From: an uncultured Bacilli bacterium
GTDB taxonomy: Bacteria > Bacillota_I > Bacilli_A > RF39 > UBA660
NCBI GenBank assembly: GCA_934183165.1
Contig: CAKPRZ010000001.1
Location: 1-64,000, forward strand
Length of the DNA stretch: 64,000 nucleotides
Direction of reading: 5' to 3'
Of this stretch, positions 17,137 through 25,642 are shown one piece after another (the first letter of the stretch is position 1; each line of letters opens with the position of its first letter). A program made the position numbers and the translations under genes. The notes under the pieces were generated by a model. It made no database searches. It was given only the letters and a program-made list of their open reading frames with translations, and was not told the DNA's origin.

Positions 17137-17773
17137 TTAAATATTCCATTTTTCTCCATCTAATAATACTTTATATTTCAAGCCTAATTTATTAGCAAAA
17201 GACTTAATCGCATTAAAAACCTTTTTAGTAAAATAATATTCATTAAGTTCCTTCAAATCAATACGATTATCACTCAAAAAGGAAATTGTTAATATGCCAT
17301 CTTTTATTAATATATCTATATCTTCTATGTGTGCATATTGTCTATTACCTGGAATCGTTAAACCAAATGATGAAATTCTATCTTTTTTGATATCTAGTTT
17401 ATCAGCCAAAATTAAAGCCAAAGCAATTTCATTGTTTGTATCGAAGCCATCACTATGTATTCTTATAGCTTCTAATACCAAATCCATTCCCTCAAATTTA
17501 ATGTCGTTAGTAAAAAAATAGTCTTTAGCATACACATAACTTCTGTATGCATGATTTTCTTTACCAGTTACAGCACCTGTGTCATGTAAAACACAAGCAA
17601 GTAGTGCCTTATATATGTAATCCTCATCAAAATTTAACTCTTTTTATGTTTTACTTGTTGTGAAATGCCCAGCCATCATTATTTTCTTCAAAAGTTTCTA
17701 TTTCTTTATATATATTTATGGTATTCTGATCATCTTTAATTCTATTATATATCTCTTTAATACTAGAATCCAT
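17137..17773 (-). pseudogene. HD-domain phosphohydrolase, broken by an internal deletion
   Basis: The ATG at 17771-17773 opens a frame of 41 codons (MDSSIKEIYNRIKDD, then NNDGWAFHNK) that stops at TAA. The rest resumes in another frame: LNFDEDYIYKALLACVLHDTG, including the HD motif, then NEIALALILADKLD and a C-terminal region to 17137. The first metal-binding histidine region expected just before is mostly missing, so a deletion with frame change removed it. The 132-residue downstream part alone lacks the active site. The original was an HD-superfamily hydrolase; substrate unknown. It is 3 bases downstream of tsaC and probably co-transcribed. Confidence 0.78.
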
Positions 17774-17776
17774 TTA

Positions 17777-18415
17777 TTAATAAACCTCACATATTTTTTC
17801 TATTTCTTCTTTTGTAATACTTCCCTGCCTTAAAATCCTTACTTTATTATTTTCAACCTTTATAACAGTTGATGCAATTCCCATTTTACTTTTACCGTTA
17901 TCAAGGTAATAATCAACATCATCACCAAATTGATTAATAGCTTCTTCTATACTTAATGATGATGCTTCATCAGATATATTTGCACTAGTTGTTGCTATAG
18001 GAATACCAGCTTTTTTAATTAGATTTAGTGCAATGTTGTCATCTGGCATTCTCACTCCAACTGTAGGATTGTTAGCAGTTAATATATCAGGAACACATTT
18101 TTGTTTATTTAAAACAATAGTTAATGGGCCTGGAAAAAACCACTCAATTAATTTCCATTCTAAATCTGAAACATTAAGGGCAATGGTTTTAATCATATTA
18201 ATATCTGATACTAATAAGCTCACTGGCTTATTTAAAGAACGCTTTTTAACATCAAATAGTTTTTTTACAGCATAACTATTAAGTCCATTTGTTCCTAATC
18301 CATAAACTGTTTCGGTTGGAAAAACCACTATAAATCCTTCTTGCATTTTTTTCGCAGTTAAATTCAAATCTCTGTCAATATCATTACTATCATATAACTT
18401 TATTAGCTTTTTCAT
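17777..18415 (-). CDS. tsaC: L-threonylcarbamoyladenylate synthase (Sua5/YrdC/YwlC family)
   Basis: 212 residues, the short (TsaC) form without the C-terminal Sua5 domain. FPTETVYGLGTNG, KKRSLNKPVSLLVSD, FPGPLTIVLN and IATTSANISDEASS match the YrdC fold's ATP, bicarbonate and threonine binding segments. The enzyme makes threonylcarbamoyl-AMP for the universal t6A37 modification of ANN-decoding tRNAs. GGAGA precedes the ATG. It lies downstream of the MBOAT/SGNH pair and upstream of the HD pseudogene. Confidence 0.92.
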   Translation of the reverse strand: MKKLIKLYDSNDIDRDLNLTAKKMQEGFIVVFPTETVYGLGTNGLNSYAVKKLFDVKKRSLNKPVSLLVSDINMIKTIALNVSDLEWKLIEWFFPGPLTIVLNKQKCVPDILTANNPTVGVRMPDDNIALNLIKKAGIPIATTSANISDEASSLSIEEAINQFGDDVDYYLDNGKSKMGIASTVIKVENNKVRILRQGSITKEEIEKICEVY

Positions 18416-18438
18416 ATTTATCTCCGAAATTATATATT

Positions 18439-19533
18439 TTAACTAGATTTTTTAGCATTAGACTTTTTAGTAGAATCGTATTTTTTATACTTTATTTTGT
18501 ATAGAAGCCAATCTTTATGTTTCTTTTTTAATTTATTATATTTCTCAAGCTCCAAATTTATTTGATTGTCATTTGATCTATCTGGAAGATTATAATTTTT
18601 AACTAGATACTGAGTAATATATGAAGTTATTTTTTCAGCTCCTAATATGTTAAAATGCATTCCTCCATCTTCTGTATCTTCTAACCAATTGATTCCAACT
18701 GATTCATTATTTAAATCCAGATATTCAACTTTTCTCTCTAATAAATAATTCTTCAAATATTCATTTTTTTCATAATTCCAAGCTCTTGTATCAGGTACTC
18801 CAACAACAATCAATTTAATATTATTGTTTTTACATAATTCTATAAACAAATCTAAATATTTAACGGTATAATCCTTCATTTTTACTGTTTCGCCATTAGG
18901 TGTCATGTATTTAAATCCATTATAATTTGGACTAACTCTACTAGAAACCACAAACCCTCTGGTTGGAGACGTTTGGGCTGCAAATGTGTTTTTTATTTCT
19001 TTACTGTTTATTTTATTATACCTATCATGATATCTAAATATCGGAAAAACATATGATAACTTATCAAAAGTTTCGTTTTCATAAACATCAGCATTTATCA
19101 TATTCCATTTTGCCTTGCCAAATCGCATATAGTCAAATGATTTCCTACGCTCTGGTTCTATTTCTTTTTCATCATAAAACAAAGTAAGAGGATCTATCAT
19201 TACTATTTTAGGTTTTTGATATTTTAATACATCTTGTAGCAAGTAATAGAATGTATAGATTCTAGCAGAAGAGACACTGTAGTTGTATGATACAATTCCA
19301 GATTTTTCATATACTTCCATTGGTGAAATACTCTTATATATACTAGAATCTCCTAGAAAAAGTAGATCAATACTATTTTTTGGAAGCGAATAAAATCCAC
19401 TAATTGTATCTGTTTGACCTTGCCCTTTACCACTACGCCATTTTGGTGTAAATATTTTCGAACTAGTGTTAAGAAGGAAGATTAAAATACCTAAAAATGT
19501 TAAAAACTTAATTATATTCTTTAATGTTTTCAT
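18439..19533 (-). CDS. SGNH-type membrane-anchored hydrolase/transferase, partner of the MBOAT protein
   Basis: About 364 residues from the ATG at 19531-19533, which has GGAGG 8 bases upstream; longer starts run into the MBOAT gene. One N-terminal span, then an extracytoplasmic domain with LLFLGDSSIYKSISP (block I nucleophile serine) and DGGMHFNILGAEKI near 300 (block V Asp-x-x-His). This is the DltD/AlgJ-like pattern. It probably takes an acyl group from the MBOAT partner and transfers it to a surface glycopolymer. Its start is 2 bases from the MBOAT stop. A lysine/serine-rich cytoplasmic-type tail ends the protein. Confidence 0.75.
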   Translation of the reverse strand: MKTLKNIIKFLTFLGILIFLLNTSSKIFTPKWRSGKGQGQTDTISGFYSLPKNSIDLLFLGDSSIYKSISPMEVYEKSGIVSYNYSVSSARIYTFYYLLQDVLKYQKPKIVMIDPLTLFYDEKEIEPERRKSFDYMRFGKAKWNMINADVYENETFDKLSYVFPIFRYHDRYNKINSKEIKNTFAAQTSPTRGFVVSSRVSPNYNGFKYMTPNGETVKMKDYTVKYLDLFIELCKNNNIKLIVVGVPDTRAWNYEKNEYLKNYLLERKVEYLDLNNESVGINWLEDTEDGGMHFNILGAEKITSYITQYLVKNYNLPDRSNDNQINLELEKYNKLKKKHKDWLLYKIKYKKYDSTKKSNAKKSS

Positions 19534-19534
19534 C

Positions 19535-21013
19535 TTAAAAGCCTCCATATATAAAGCTTTGTGCTGAATAGCCGGGTCCATATACACCAAATATTATTAT
19601 TGCAAATATCAATATATAGTATATAATCCATCTAAAAACCAAATTTTGGCAATTTAGTGATTTTCTAACATCAATATTAAATTCTTGCAAAATGCTAACA
19701 ACAAGTAACACAAACACTCCAACAAACAATATAATAAAATCCATTTGTTTAAGCCCTAGTTTCAATAAATTAACACTTGCTTTGTTATTGATCATTATGA
19801 TCATTTGGTTAATGTCACTTACTCTAAATAAAAACATACCAAAACAAACAATAATTGTTGTTCTTAATGCTTGAAATAATTTATAGCTCCAAACCTTAGT
19901 ATTTATTTTAAATAAAGAGATAACAGCATTTAATACTGGTGCAAACAAAATACCAAGCATCATTAAAACATAATAATACATTCCATATAAAACATACTTC
20001 CAACTAGCACCATGCCATAAACCGTTAGCAAACCAAACAAATAGTAATGGAAAAGCTGTAATTATAAATTTAGAGAAATGTTTCAATTTCCATTTTCTAA
20101 GTTTTGAGTTTAATTTCATATTCACTTTAGAAAGAGAAATTGGAAAAAATATGTAATTTTTTAACCAAGCACCAAGCGTAATATGCCATCTTCTCCAAAA
20201 TTCTTGGATACTCTTAGAAAAGAATGGCCTTTTAAAGTTTTCTTCTAAATCTATTCCAAAAATTTCTGATGTTCCTCTAACAACATCAATAGACCCAGAA
20301 AAATCAGCATATAACTGTATAGTATACAAAATTATAGCAACAACTAATGCTGAACCACCATAATTTTTTTGGAAAACACTTTCTACAAAAATTCCTGCCC
20401 TATCTGCAATAACCAATTTTTTGAAAAATCCCCAAAAAATTAAAACCCATGCAGAAACAAATCTATCATAATTGAACTTTTCTTGATTAAATAAAGTCTT
20501 TGATAATTTTCCATAGTTAGAAATAGGTCCTTCAACTATAGTAGGAAAATAAATAAGATAAAGTAAAACTTTGAAGTAATTTTTCTCAGATGGATATTTT
20601 TTTCTATAAACATCAGTAACATAGCTTATTGCCTCTAACGTATAATAAGATATTCCAATTGGCAATATAAATTTATGATATGGTATTTTAAAGCCTATAA
20701 CTTTAAATATTGGATTAATTAAAGATGCAAAAAAGTTGTTATATTTAAGGACTGCTAAAAATCCTAAGTTTACTAAAACACTAATAACTAATATTAACTT
20801 TTTCTTTTTTTCATACTTATTCATTAATCTAGCTGACAAATAAATAACAATAGAAGACAGAATAATAAATATTATATATTGTTTACTAATTAAAAAATAA
20901 AAATATATGCTACCTATTAGTAAGATGAAATATCTGTACTTTTTAGGAAATAAATAATAGATTAAAGCTAATACGATAATAAAAATTAAAAAATTAATTG
21001 ATACGTAACTCAT
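19535..21013 (-). CDS. MBOAT-family membrane O-acyltransferase (DltB/AlgI-like)
   Basis: 492 residues from the ATG at 21011-21013 (GTGAGG just upstream). About eleven membrane spans; signature segments PIGISYYTLEAISYVTDVYR, YFPTIVEGPI, FWRRWHITLGAWLKNYIFFP and NGLWHGASWKYVLYG, the last with the invariant catalytic histidine. Such enzymes pass acyl groups (acetyl, D-alanyl) across or at the membrane to cell-surface polymers. No dltA or dltC is present here, so O-acetylation of a polysaccharide or teichoic acid by the MBOAT/SGNH pair is more likely than D-alanylation, but this is inference. Confidence 0.88.
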   Translation of the reverse strand: MSYVSINFLIFIIVLALIYYLFPKKYRYFILLIGSIYFYFLISKQYIIFIILSSIVIYLSARLMNKYEKKKKLILVISVLVNLGFLAVLKYNNFFASLINPIFKVIGFKIPYHKFILPIGISYYTLEAISYVTDVYRKKYPSEKNYFKVLLYLIYFPTIVEGPISNYGKLSKTLFNQEKFNYDRFVSAWVLIFWGFFKKLVIADRAGIFVESVFQKNYGGSALVVAIILYTIQLYADFSGSIDVVRGTSEIFGIDLEENFKRPFFSKSIQEFWRRWHITLGAWLKNYIFFPISLSKVNMKLNSKLRKWKLKHFSKFIITAFPLLFVWFANGLWHGASWKYVLYGMYYYVLMMLGILFAPVLNAVISLFKINTKVWSYKLFQALRTTIIVCFGMFLFRVSDINQMIIMINNKASVNLLKLGLKQMDFIILFVGVFVLLVVSILQEFNIDVRKSLNCQNLVFRWIIYYILIFAIIIFGVYGPGYSAQSFIYGGF

Positions 21014-21069
21014 AATATACCTCACATACATCTTTTACAACTGAACATATAATAACATAAAAGTATACA

Positions 21070-21096
21070 AAAAGGAAGCTTTTTATACTTCCTTTT
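21070..21096 (-). terminator. Terminator after lepB
   Basis: Minus-strand arms AAAAGGAAG (21096-21088) and CTTCCTTTT (21078-21070), loop TATAAAAAG, then Ts. Confidence 0.85.
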
Positions 21097-21102
21097 CGTA
21101 AA

Positions 21103-21612
21103 TTACATATCATAAATATTTTTATTTCCAAATCTTGTAAATGGAAATATAGTATATTTTGCCTTACCAACGATTGAATTTCTAGAAACCAATCCTATTA
21201 TACGACTATCTTTTGAATTTTCTCTATTATCCCCTAAGACAAAGTAACTATCATCAGGTATTGCCTCATATAATGAGAAATCATCTGTAACAGTTCCTGT
21301 TGCTAAATATGGTTCGTTTTGTTCTTCTCCATTTATATATAATTTGTTATTAATAACCTCTATAGTATCTCCTGGCATGCCTAAAACTCTTTTGATAATT
21401 AGTTCATTATCATATTTAATTACTACTATATCAAATCTATCAATATCACTAAAACGATATGATATTTTGTCTAATAGCATAATATCTCCATCCATTAGTG
21501 TATCTTTCATTGATGGACCAACTACTCTAATAGGTGTTACGATAAACTTTTTAATAAGTAATACCACTATAACTATTATTATATATGGTAAAATTTGCTT
21601 TAGTACCCTCAT
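21103..21612 (-). CDS. lepB: Signal peptidase I
   Basis: 169 residues, one N-terminal span. RVVGPSMKDTL has the catalytic serine, NELIIKRVLGMPGD the catalytic lysine, and FVLGDNRENSKDSR the third family box. This is the ordinary bacterial Ser-Lys type that cleaves Sec signal peptides outside the membrane, distinct from the SipW type at 14615-15109. It follows rplS, the usual Firmicutes order, with a terminator-like hairpin between them that may lower read-through. Confidence 0.93.
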   Translation of the reverse strand: MRVLKQILPYIIIVIVVLLIKKFIVTPIRVVGPSMKDTLMDGDIMLLDKISYRFSDIDRFDIVVIKYDNELIIKRVLGMPGDTIEVINNKLYINGEEQNEPYLATGTVTDDFSLYEAIPDDSYFVLGDNRENSKDSRIIGLVSRNSIVGKAKYTIFPFTRFGNKNIYDM

Positions 21613-21626
21613 ATTCCTAATAAAAA

Positions 21627-21647
21627 AATAAGGCTATTGGCCTTATT
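21627..21647 (-). terminator. Terminator overlapping the end of rplS
   Basis: Minus-strand arms AATAAGGC (21647-21640) and GCCTTATT (21634-21627), followed by seven Ts. The 5' arm includes the rplS stop codon. It lies 15 bases before lepB, so it probably attenuates rather than isolates. Confidence 0.8.
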
Positions 21648-21990
21648 CTTGTCCTCTTTCTTTAATTCTGTATTGACCAACTATATTTCTTAAGAAATTT
21701 AACTTAGCACGTCTTACTTTACCCTTCTTAACAACTGTGATGTTAGCAATACTTGGTGAATGAACAGGGAAAATTCTTTCTACTCCAACACCATAAGATA
21801 CTTTTCTTACAGTGAAAGTTTCTGAAATTCCGCCACCTTTACGAGCGATTACTGTTCCTTCAAAAGCTTGAATTCTTTCTCTTTTTCCTTCGACGATTTT
21901 AACGTCAACCCTAACTGTATCTCCTACTCTAAACTCAGGAACATTAGGATTCATTTGTTTTTTTGTAATTTTGTCAATTACGTTTGCCAT
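21643..21990 (-). CDS. rplS: Ribosomal protein bL19
   Basis: 115 residues, full length. FRVGDTVRVDVKIVEGKRER, FEGTVIARKGGG and RIFPVHSPSIANI are hallmark segments of bL19, which sits at the subunit interface of the large ribosomal subunit. AGGAGAG precedes the ATG. It is usually next to trmD; here an enolase pseudogene and two unassigned genes separate them. Confidence 0.97.
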   Translation of the reverse strand: MANVIDKITKKQMNPNVPEFRVGDTVRVDVKIVEGKRERIQAFEGTVIARKGGGISETFTVRKVSYGVGVERIFPVHSPSIANITVVKKGKVRRAKLNFLRNIVGQYRIKERGQE

Positions 21991-22021
21991 GATATCTCTC
22001 CTTCTTTATTAAATAATCATA

Positions 22022-22073
22022 AAATATAAACATTTCAGCGGATTAAGTTTTTCAACCAATTAATCTTAACACA
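22022..22073 (-). ncRNA. Possible rplS leader structure
   Basis: The 5' untranslated region of rplS has a hairpin GATTAA ... TTAATC (about 22069-22045) followed directly by CCGCTGAAA before the ribosome-binding site. Firmicutes have a described L19 autoregulatory leader in this place; the layout is suggestive, but I cannot confirm a match without a covariance search. Confidence 0.35.
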
Positions 22074-22077
22074 ATTA

Positions 22078-23097
22078 TTAACTATTTGCAAGTCTTTTTA
22101 CACTAGGATAATTATTTATATTCTCTAATTTTTTCCCTTGAGCATTAGATTTTAAATTTGATTTTAATTTTATTACTCTTGAATCAGATATTTTATATGT
22201 GTAACTATCAACAGTTACTTCTTTGATTGAAGATAATGTATTTTCAAAATACTCTCTTCTTTTACTTGGCAATTTTTCTTTAGCACTCTTAGCTTCTTGT
22301 AGATTTCTAATATTTAATATTAGTTTACCAATTGATGAATCCTTTTTTACTACAATAGCAATAGGAGTCTTATCTTTATCTTCAGCATTAATAACTAAAC
22401 TTTCATTGGAATAATCCATATTACTCCAATTTTCATTACTAGGAACTTTAATTTGAGTTAAAATTTCTTTAGAATCCATATCTAGCCCTAATGTTGCAGC
22501 AGTTTTAGATTTAACTGCCATTAATGCATATTTTATTAATGTATCATATTCTTGTTCTAATTGATTATCAGCAAAATCTTTATAAGACTTTACTTTCATA
22601 ATCATTTGATATTGTTCGATTCCTTCATCATCTAGCTTTGGTGTTTTCTTAATGTTACCTAGTTCAGCTAAATTTTTTAAATCTTTTACTAATCCATCTA
22701 AATCTTCATATTTTGTTACTTTTTCATACTGTACATTCTTAATTTCTTTTAAATTAAAACGATCTAAATTTAATTCTTCTACAGTCGAAGAAACATCTAA
22801 AAGTTTTTCAATCTTTTCAAGTTCCTCTATAGAATATCCTGATTTTTCATCTTCTAAAATATCGTCTATATAATTATCACTTTCAAAATTATCAATTACT
22901 GTTCCAATACTAGTGTTATTGAAAATTTCAGTATATTTCTTATCTCTTCTTTTTAAAGTAAATCCTACACCAGCTGTAGTTGATGTTAACAATATAGTAG
23001 TAGCAACAAGCCAAGCTAATCCTCTTTTACTTTTCTTGGCATTCTCAAAATTCACACTAATCACTTTATCGTTCTCAGTTTCAATATCTTTTTTCAT
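22078..23097 (-). CDS. Unassigned membrane-anchored protein
   Basis: 339 residues from the ATG at 23095-23097, which follows AGGGGG. A 35-residue cytoplasmic start is followed by one span (GLAWLVATTILLTSTTAGVG) and about 280 outside residues rich in Lys, Glu and Asn, mostly helical (LEKIEKLLDV, YEDLDGLVKDLKNLAEL, KEILTQIKVP). No enzyme motif is visible and I do not recognise a family. It sits between rplS and the enolase pseudogene; the rplS leader begins directly after its stop. Possibly a recent insertion, with the pseudogene, into the trmD-rplS interval. Confidence 0.65.
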   Translation of the reverse strand: MKKDIETENDKVISVNFENAKKSKRGLAWLVATTILLTSTTAGVGFTLKRRDKKYTEIFNNTSIGTVIDNFESDNYIDDILEDEKSGYSIEELEKIEKLLDVSSTVEELNLDRFNLKEIKNVQYEKVTKYEDLDGLVKDLKNLAELGNIKKTPKLDDEGIEQYQMIMKVKSYKDFADNQLEQEYDTLIKYALMAVKSKTAATLGLDMDSKEILTQIKVPSNENWSNMDYSNESLVINAEDKDKTPIAIVVKKDSSIGKLILNIRNLQEAKSAKEKLPSKRREYFENTLSSIKEVTVDSYTYKISDSRVIKLKSNLKSNAQGKKLENINNYPSVKRLANS

Positions 23098-23171
23098 TTT
23101 ATTATCCCCCTCTTTGTACTGCGTATTATACCACAAATTTTTAATTTTAGCAAGTTTTTCTTATAATGCTA

Positions 23172-23992
23172 TTACTTTAAGCTTTCTGATATTCTTAAAA
23201 GTTCATTATATTTGGCTATTCTCTCTCCTCTGGACATAGATCCCATTTTAACAAATTTTATATCTAATCCAACTGCCAAATGTGGTAATATGACATCTTC
23301 TGTTTCACCACTTCTATGAGATAAAATGGGAATATAATTGTTTTTAACAGCTAATGATATAACATTTAAAACCTCAGTAAATGTACCTATTTAATTTGCC
23401 TTTATAATAATAGCATTGCACATTTTCTTATTAATTCCGTCTAATAAATAATCTTTATTAGCAACAAACAAATCGTCTCCTACTATTTCTACTGTTTTTA
23501 TCTCTGGAGCATATTCTCCTTCATGAACTCTTGAAAGCTCAAGTTATTAGAAGCGTGAAATTTCCATTTAAAACATTTACCATTATTTTTGGAATGTTAT
23601 TATTGATAAACCTCCAATTTGTTCAATTTGCTACTTGCTTTTAAACATGCCATCGAAACAGCTAACATAGCATTGGCACCAAGCTTTGATTTATTTTTGG
23701 TATTATCATATTTTATCATAATATTATCTATTTTCTCTTGCTCTTCTACATCTATTCCTACAAGTAATTTATTAATAATTTTATTAATGTTATAAATAAC
23801 TTTTTCTACACCCAAACCTAAGTAGTTAGATTCACCATCACGTAATTCAACAGCTTCTTTATAGCCTTTTGATGCTCCACTTGGAACACTTGCTCTTCCT
23901 AAAATATTATTTTCTAATATTACATCTGCCTCTACTGTTGGATTACCCCTAGAATCTAATATCGGTCTTGCCTTAATTTTTTTAATTTTCAT
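23172..23992 (-). pseudogene. eno: Enolase, decayed (internal deletion, frameshifts, stop)
   Basis: The first 130 codons are clean enolase (ARPILDSRGNPTVEADV, RASVPSGASKGYKEAVELRD, KSKLGANAMLAVSMA). A stop at 23600 is followed in shifted frames by IPKIMVNVLNG and HASNNLSFQEFM. The next clear match is VEIVGDDLFVANKDYLLDGI, so roughly 150 residues of the barrel, including most active-site ligands, are gone. IIIKAN-stop-IGTFTEV shows the conserved Gln of NQIGT changed to TAA. ILSHRSGETEDV and GERIAKYNELLRISE finish the gene. Glycolysis needs enolase, so an intact copy is expected elsewhere in the genome. Confidence 0.93.
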
Positions 23993-24014
23993 AATATTAA
24001 ATCACCCTTTAATA

Positions 24015-24473
24015 TTATCTGCTTTTTCCTTCTTTATTATAAATTTCTTCTTTATTTAAAAACAAATATTTTAATCTTAATCTTAATTCATCCTCTAATA
24101 TAGCTATTTTCTTTTCTAATAATTCAAATTTTTCATCAGCTATATATTTTCGATATTTATTGCATAGCTCATTTCTAAATTTTTCGGCTTCATTTAATGC
24201 AAGTTCTAATCCATCACCATTTTCATCATCAGCTTCACAAACTATAGACATCATATTAATAAGATAATTAAATTTTCTTTTAACTTTTTTATCTACCATT
24301 TTTTCGATTAACGATGGATTTATTAAGATCATACGATCAACATTAATAGCATCTTCAAATTTAACACTATTTTTAGGCTTTATATTATATCCTTTTACTT
24401 TATCGTATTCAAAATACTTTATTTCTTTAGTATCTTTATTTTTTACTACTAAAAACTTTTGTTCTCTACCCAT
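24015..24473 (-). CDS. Unassigned protein downstream of trmD
   Basis: 152 residues, cytoplasmic, with a beta-rich first third (FLVVKNKDTKEIKYFEYDKV) and two long amphipathic helices, likely coiled coil, in the rest (ELALNEAEKFRNELCNKYRKY, then LLEKKIAILEDELRLRLKYL). Its start overlaps the end of trmD by 8 bases, so it is in the rimM-trmD transcript. I do not recognise the family. Position suggests a link to tRNA or ribosome work, but only by association. Confidence 0.7.
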   Translation of the reverse strand: MGREQKFLVVKNKDTKEIKYFEYDKVKGYNIKPKNSVKFEDAINVDRMILINPSLIEKMVDKKVKRKFNYLINMMSIVCEADDENGDGLELALNEAEKFRNELCNKYRKYIADEKFELLEKKIAILEDELRLRLKYLFLNKEEIYNKEGKSR

Positions 24474-25152
24474 TGTTAATCACCTCTTTATCTAAAAGAT
24501 CCGGTCTTCTTTCTTTAGTCCTTTTTATTTGTTCATCAAGTCTATATTTTTCTATTTCCTTATGATTTCCATTTAACAACACATCTGGAACCTTCATTCC
24601 TCTAAAATCTCGTGGTTTAGTATAAGTTGGATAATCAAGAAGATTATTATTAAATGAATCAAACTGATGTGAATCCTTTTCTATTACTCCATCAATTAAT
24701 CTAGTAATAGAGTCAACAATTACCATACTTGGAATCTCTCCACCTGTCAAGACATAATCCCCAATACTAATTTCCATATCAGCAAGGGTTCTTATTCGTT
24801 CATCAAAGCCTTCATAATGACCACATATCAAAATAATGTGATCAAACTTTGCCAGTTTATAAGCAAGTGGTTGATTATAAGTTTTACCATCTGGCGTTAA
24901 TAAAATGACATATGTATTTTCCTTTTTTAAACTCTCCACTGCATCAAATATAGGTTGAGGAGTAAGCACCATACCGCATCCACCACCATAAGGAGTATCA
25001 TCTACTTTATTATGAGGGTCTTTACTATAATTGCGAAAATTAATAACGTTAATATCTACTAATCCTTGATTTCTTGCCCTTTTAATTATCGATTCATTCA
25101 AAAAGCCATCAAACATATTAGGAAAAAGTGTTAATATATCTATCCTAGTCAT
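24466..25152 (-). CDS. trmD: tRNA (guanine-N1-)-methyltransferase
   Basis: 228 residues. MTRIDILTLFPNMFDGFLNE opens the protein; DDTPYGGGCGMVL, LICGHYEGFDERI and ISIGDYVLTGGEIP form the deep-trefoil-knot S-adenosylmethionine site of TrmD. It makes m1G37 next to the anticodon, preventing frameshifting. Overlaps rimM upstream by 8 bases and the unassigned 152-residue gene downstream by 8 bases. Confidence 0.97.
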   Translation of the reverse strand: MTRIDILTLFPNMFDGFLNESIIKRARNQGLVDINVINFRNYSKDPHNKVDDTPYGGGCGMVLTPQPIFDAVESLKKENTYVILLTPDGKTYNQPLAYKLAKFDHIILICGHYEGFDERIRTLADMEISIGDYVLTGGEIPSMVIVDSITRLIDGVIEKDSHQFDSFNNNLLDYPTYTKPRDFRGMKVPDVLLNGNHKEIEKYRLDEQIKRTKERRPDLLDKEVINNG

Positions 25153-25642
25153 TAAATATATCCCCCTTAAATGAAATCATTTTATTAGAAATATCTATTT
25201 TTTCTATAAAATCCTTATGATATGGAATTAATGTTTTTTTAGTTCCTTTATTTATAATTTCAAATACTTTATAATTTTTTCCTGTCACATATATATCATT
25301 AACAACACCAAAAAACTCTTCATTATGATAAGCATTTAATCCAATTAAATCGCTTTCTAAAATATCATCGCTTGATAAATTTAAATCTTCTCTTAAAACA
25401 TAAACATTATTTTTCATATATTTTAATACTTGATTTATATTATTGTACCCTTCAAATGTTACCATATCATATTGTTTATGCTTTCTATAAGTTTTCACTA
25501 CTTCTTTTATATGATTTGTACCTATATAAAAATTGAAATCCTTTACAAAGATTTTTTCTTTTAGTGAGAAATTACTAATTATTTTAACTTCACCTTTAAT
25601 ACCATGTGTACTTACTATTTTTCCAACATATAAATAATTCAT
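25145..25642 (-). CDS. rimM: 16S rRNA processing protein RimM
   Basis: 165 residues, normal size. YVGKIVSTHGIKGEVKI is the N-terminal domain signature; DLIGLNAYHNEEFFGVVNDI and LIPYHKDFIEKIDI mark the PRC-barrel. RimM helps mature the 30S head and binds uS19. The stop overlaps trmD and the start overlaps the upstream metalloprotease-like gene by 4 bases. The usual upstream partner rpsP is not in this window. Confidence 0.95.
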   Translation of the reverse strand: MNYLYVGKIVSTHGIKGEVKIISNFSLKEKIFVKDFNFYIGTNHIKEVVKTYRKHKQYDMVTFEGYNNINQVLKYMKNNVYVLREDLNLSSDDILESDLIGLNAYHNEEFFGVVNDIYVTGKNYKVFEIINKGTKKTLIPYHKDFIEKIDISNKMISFKGDIFND

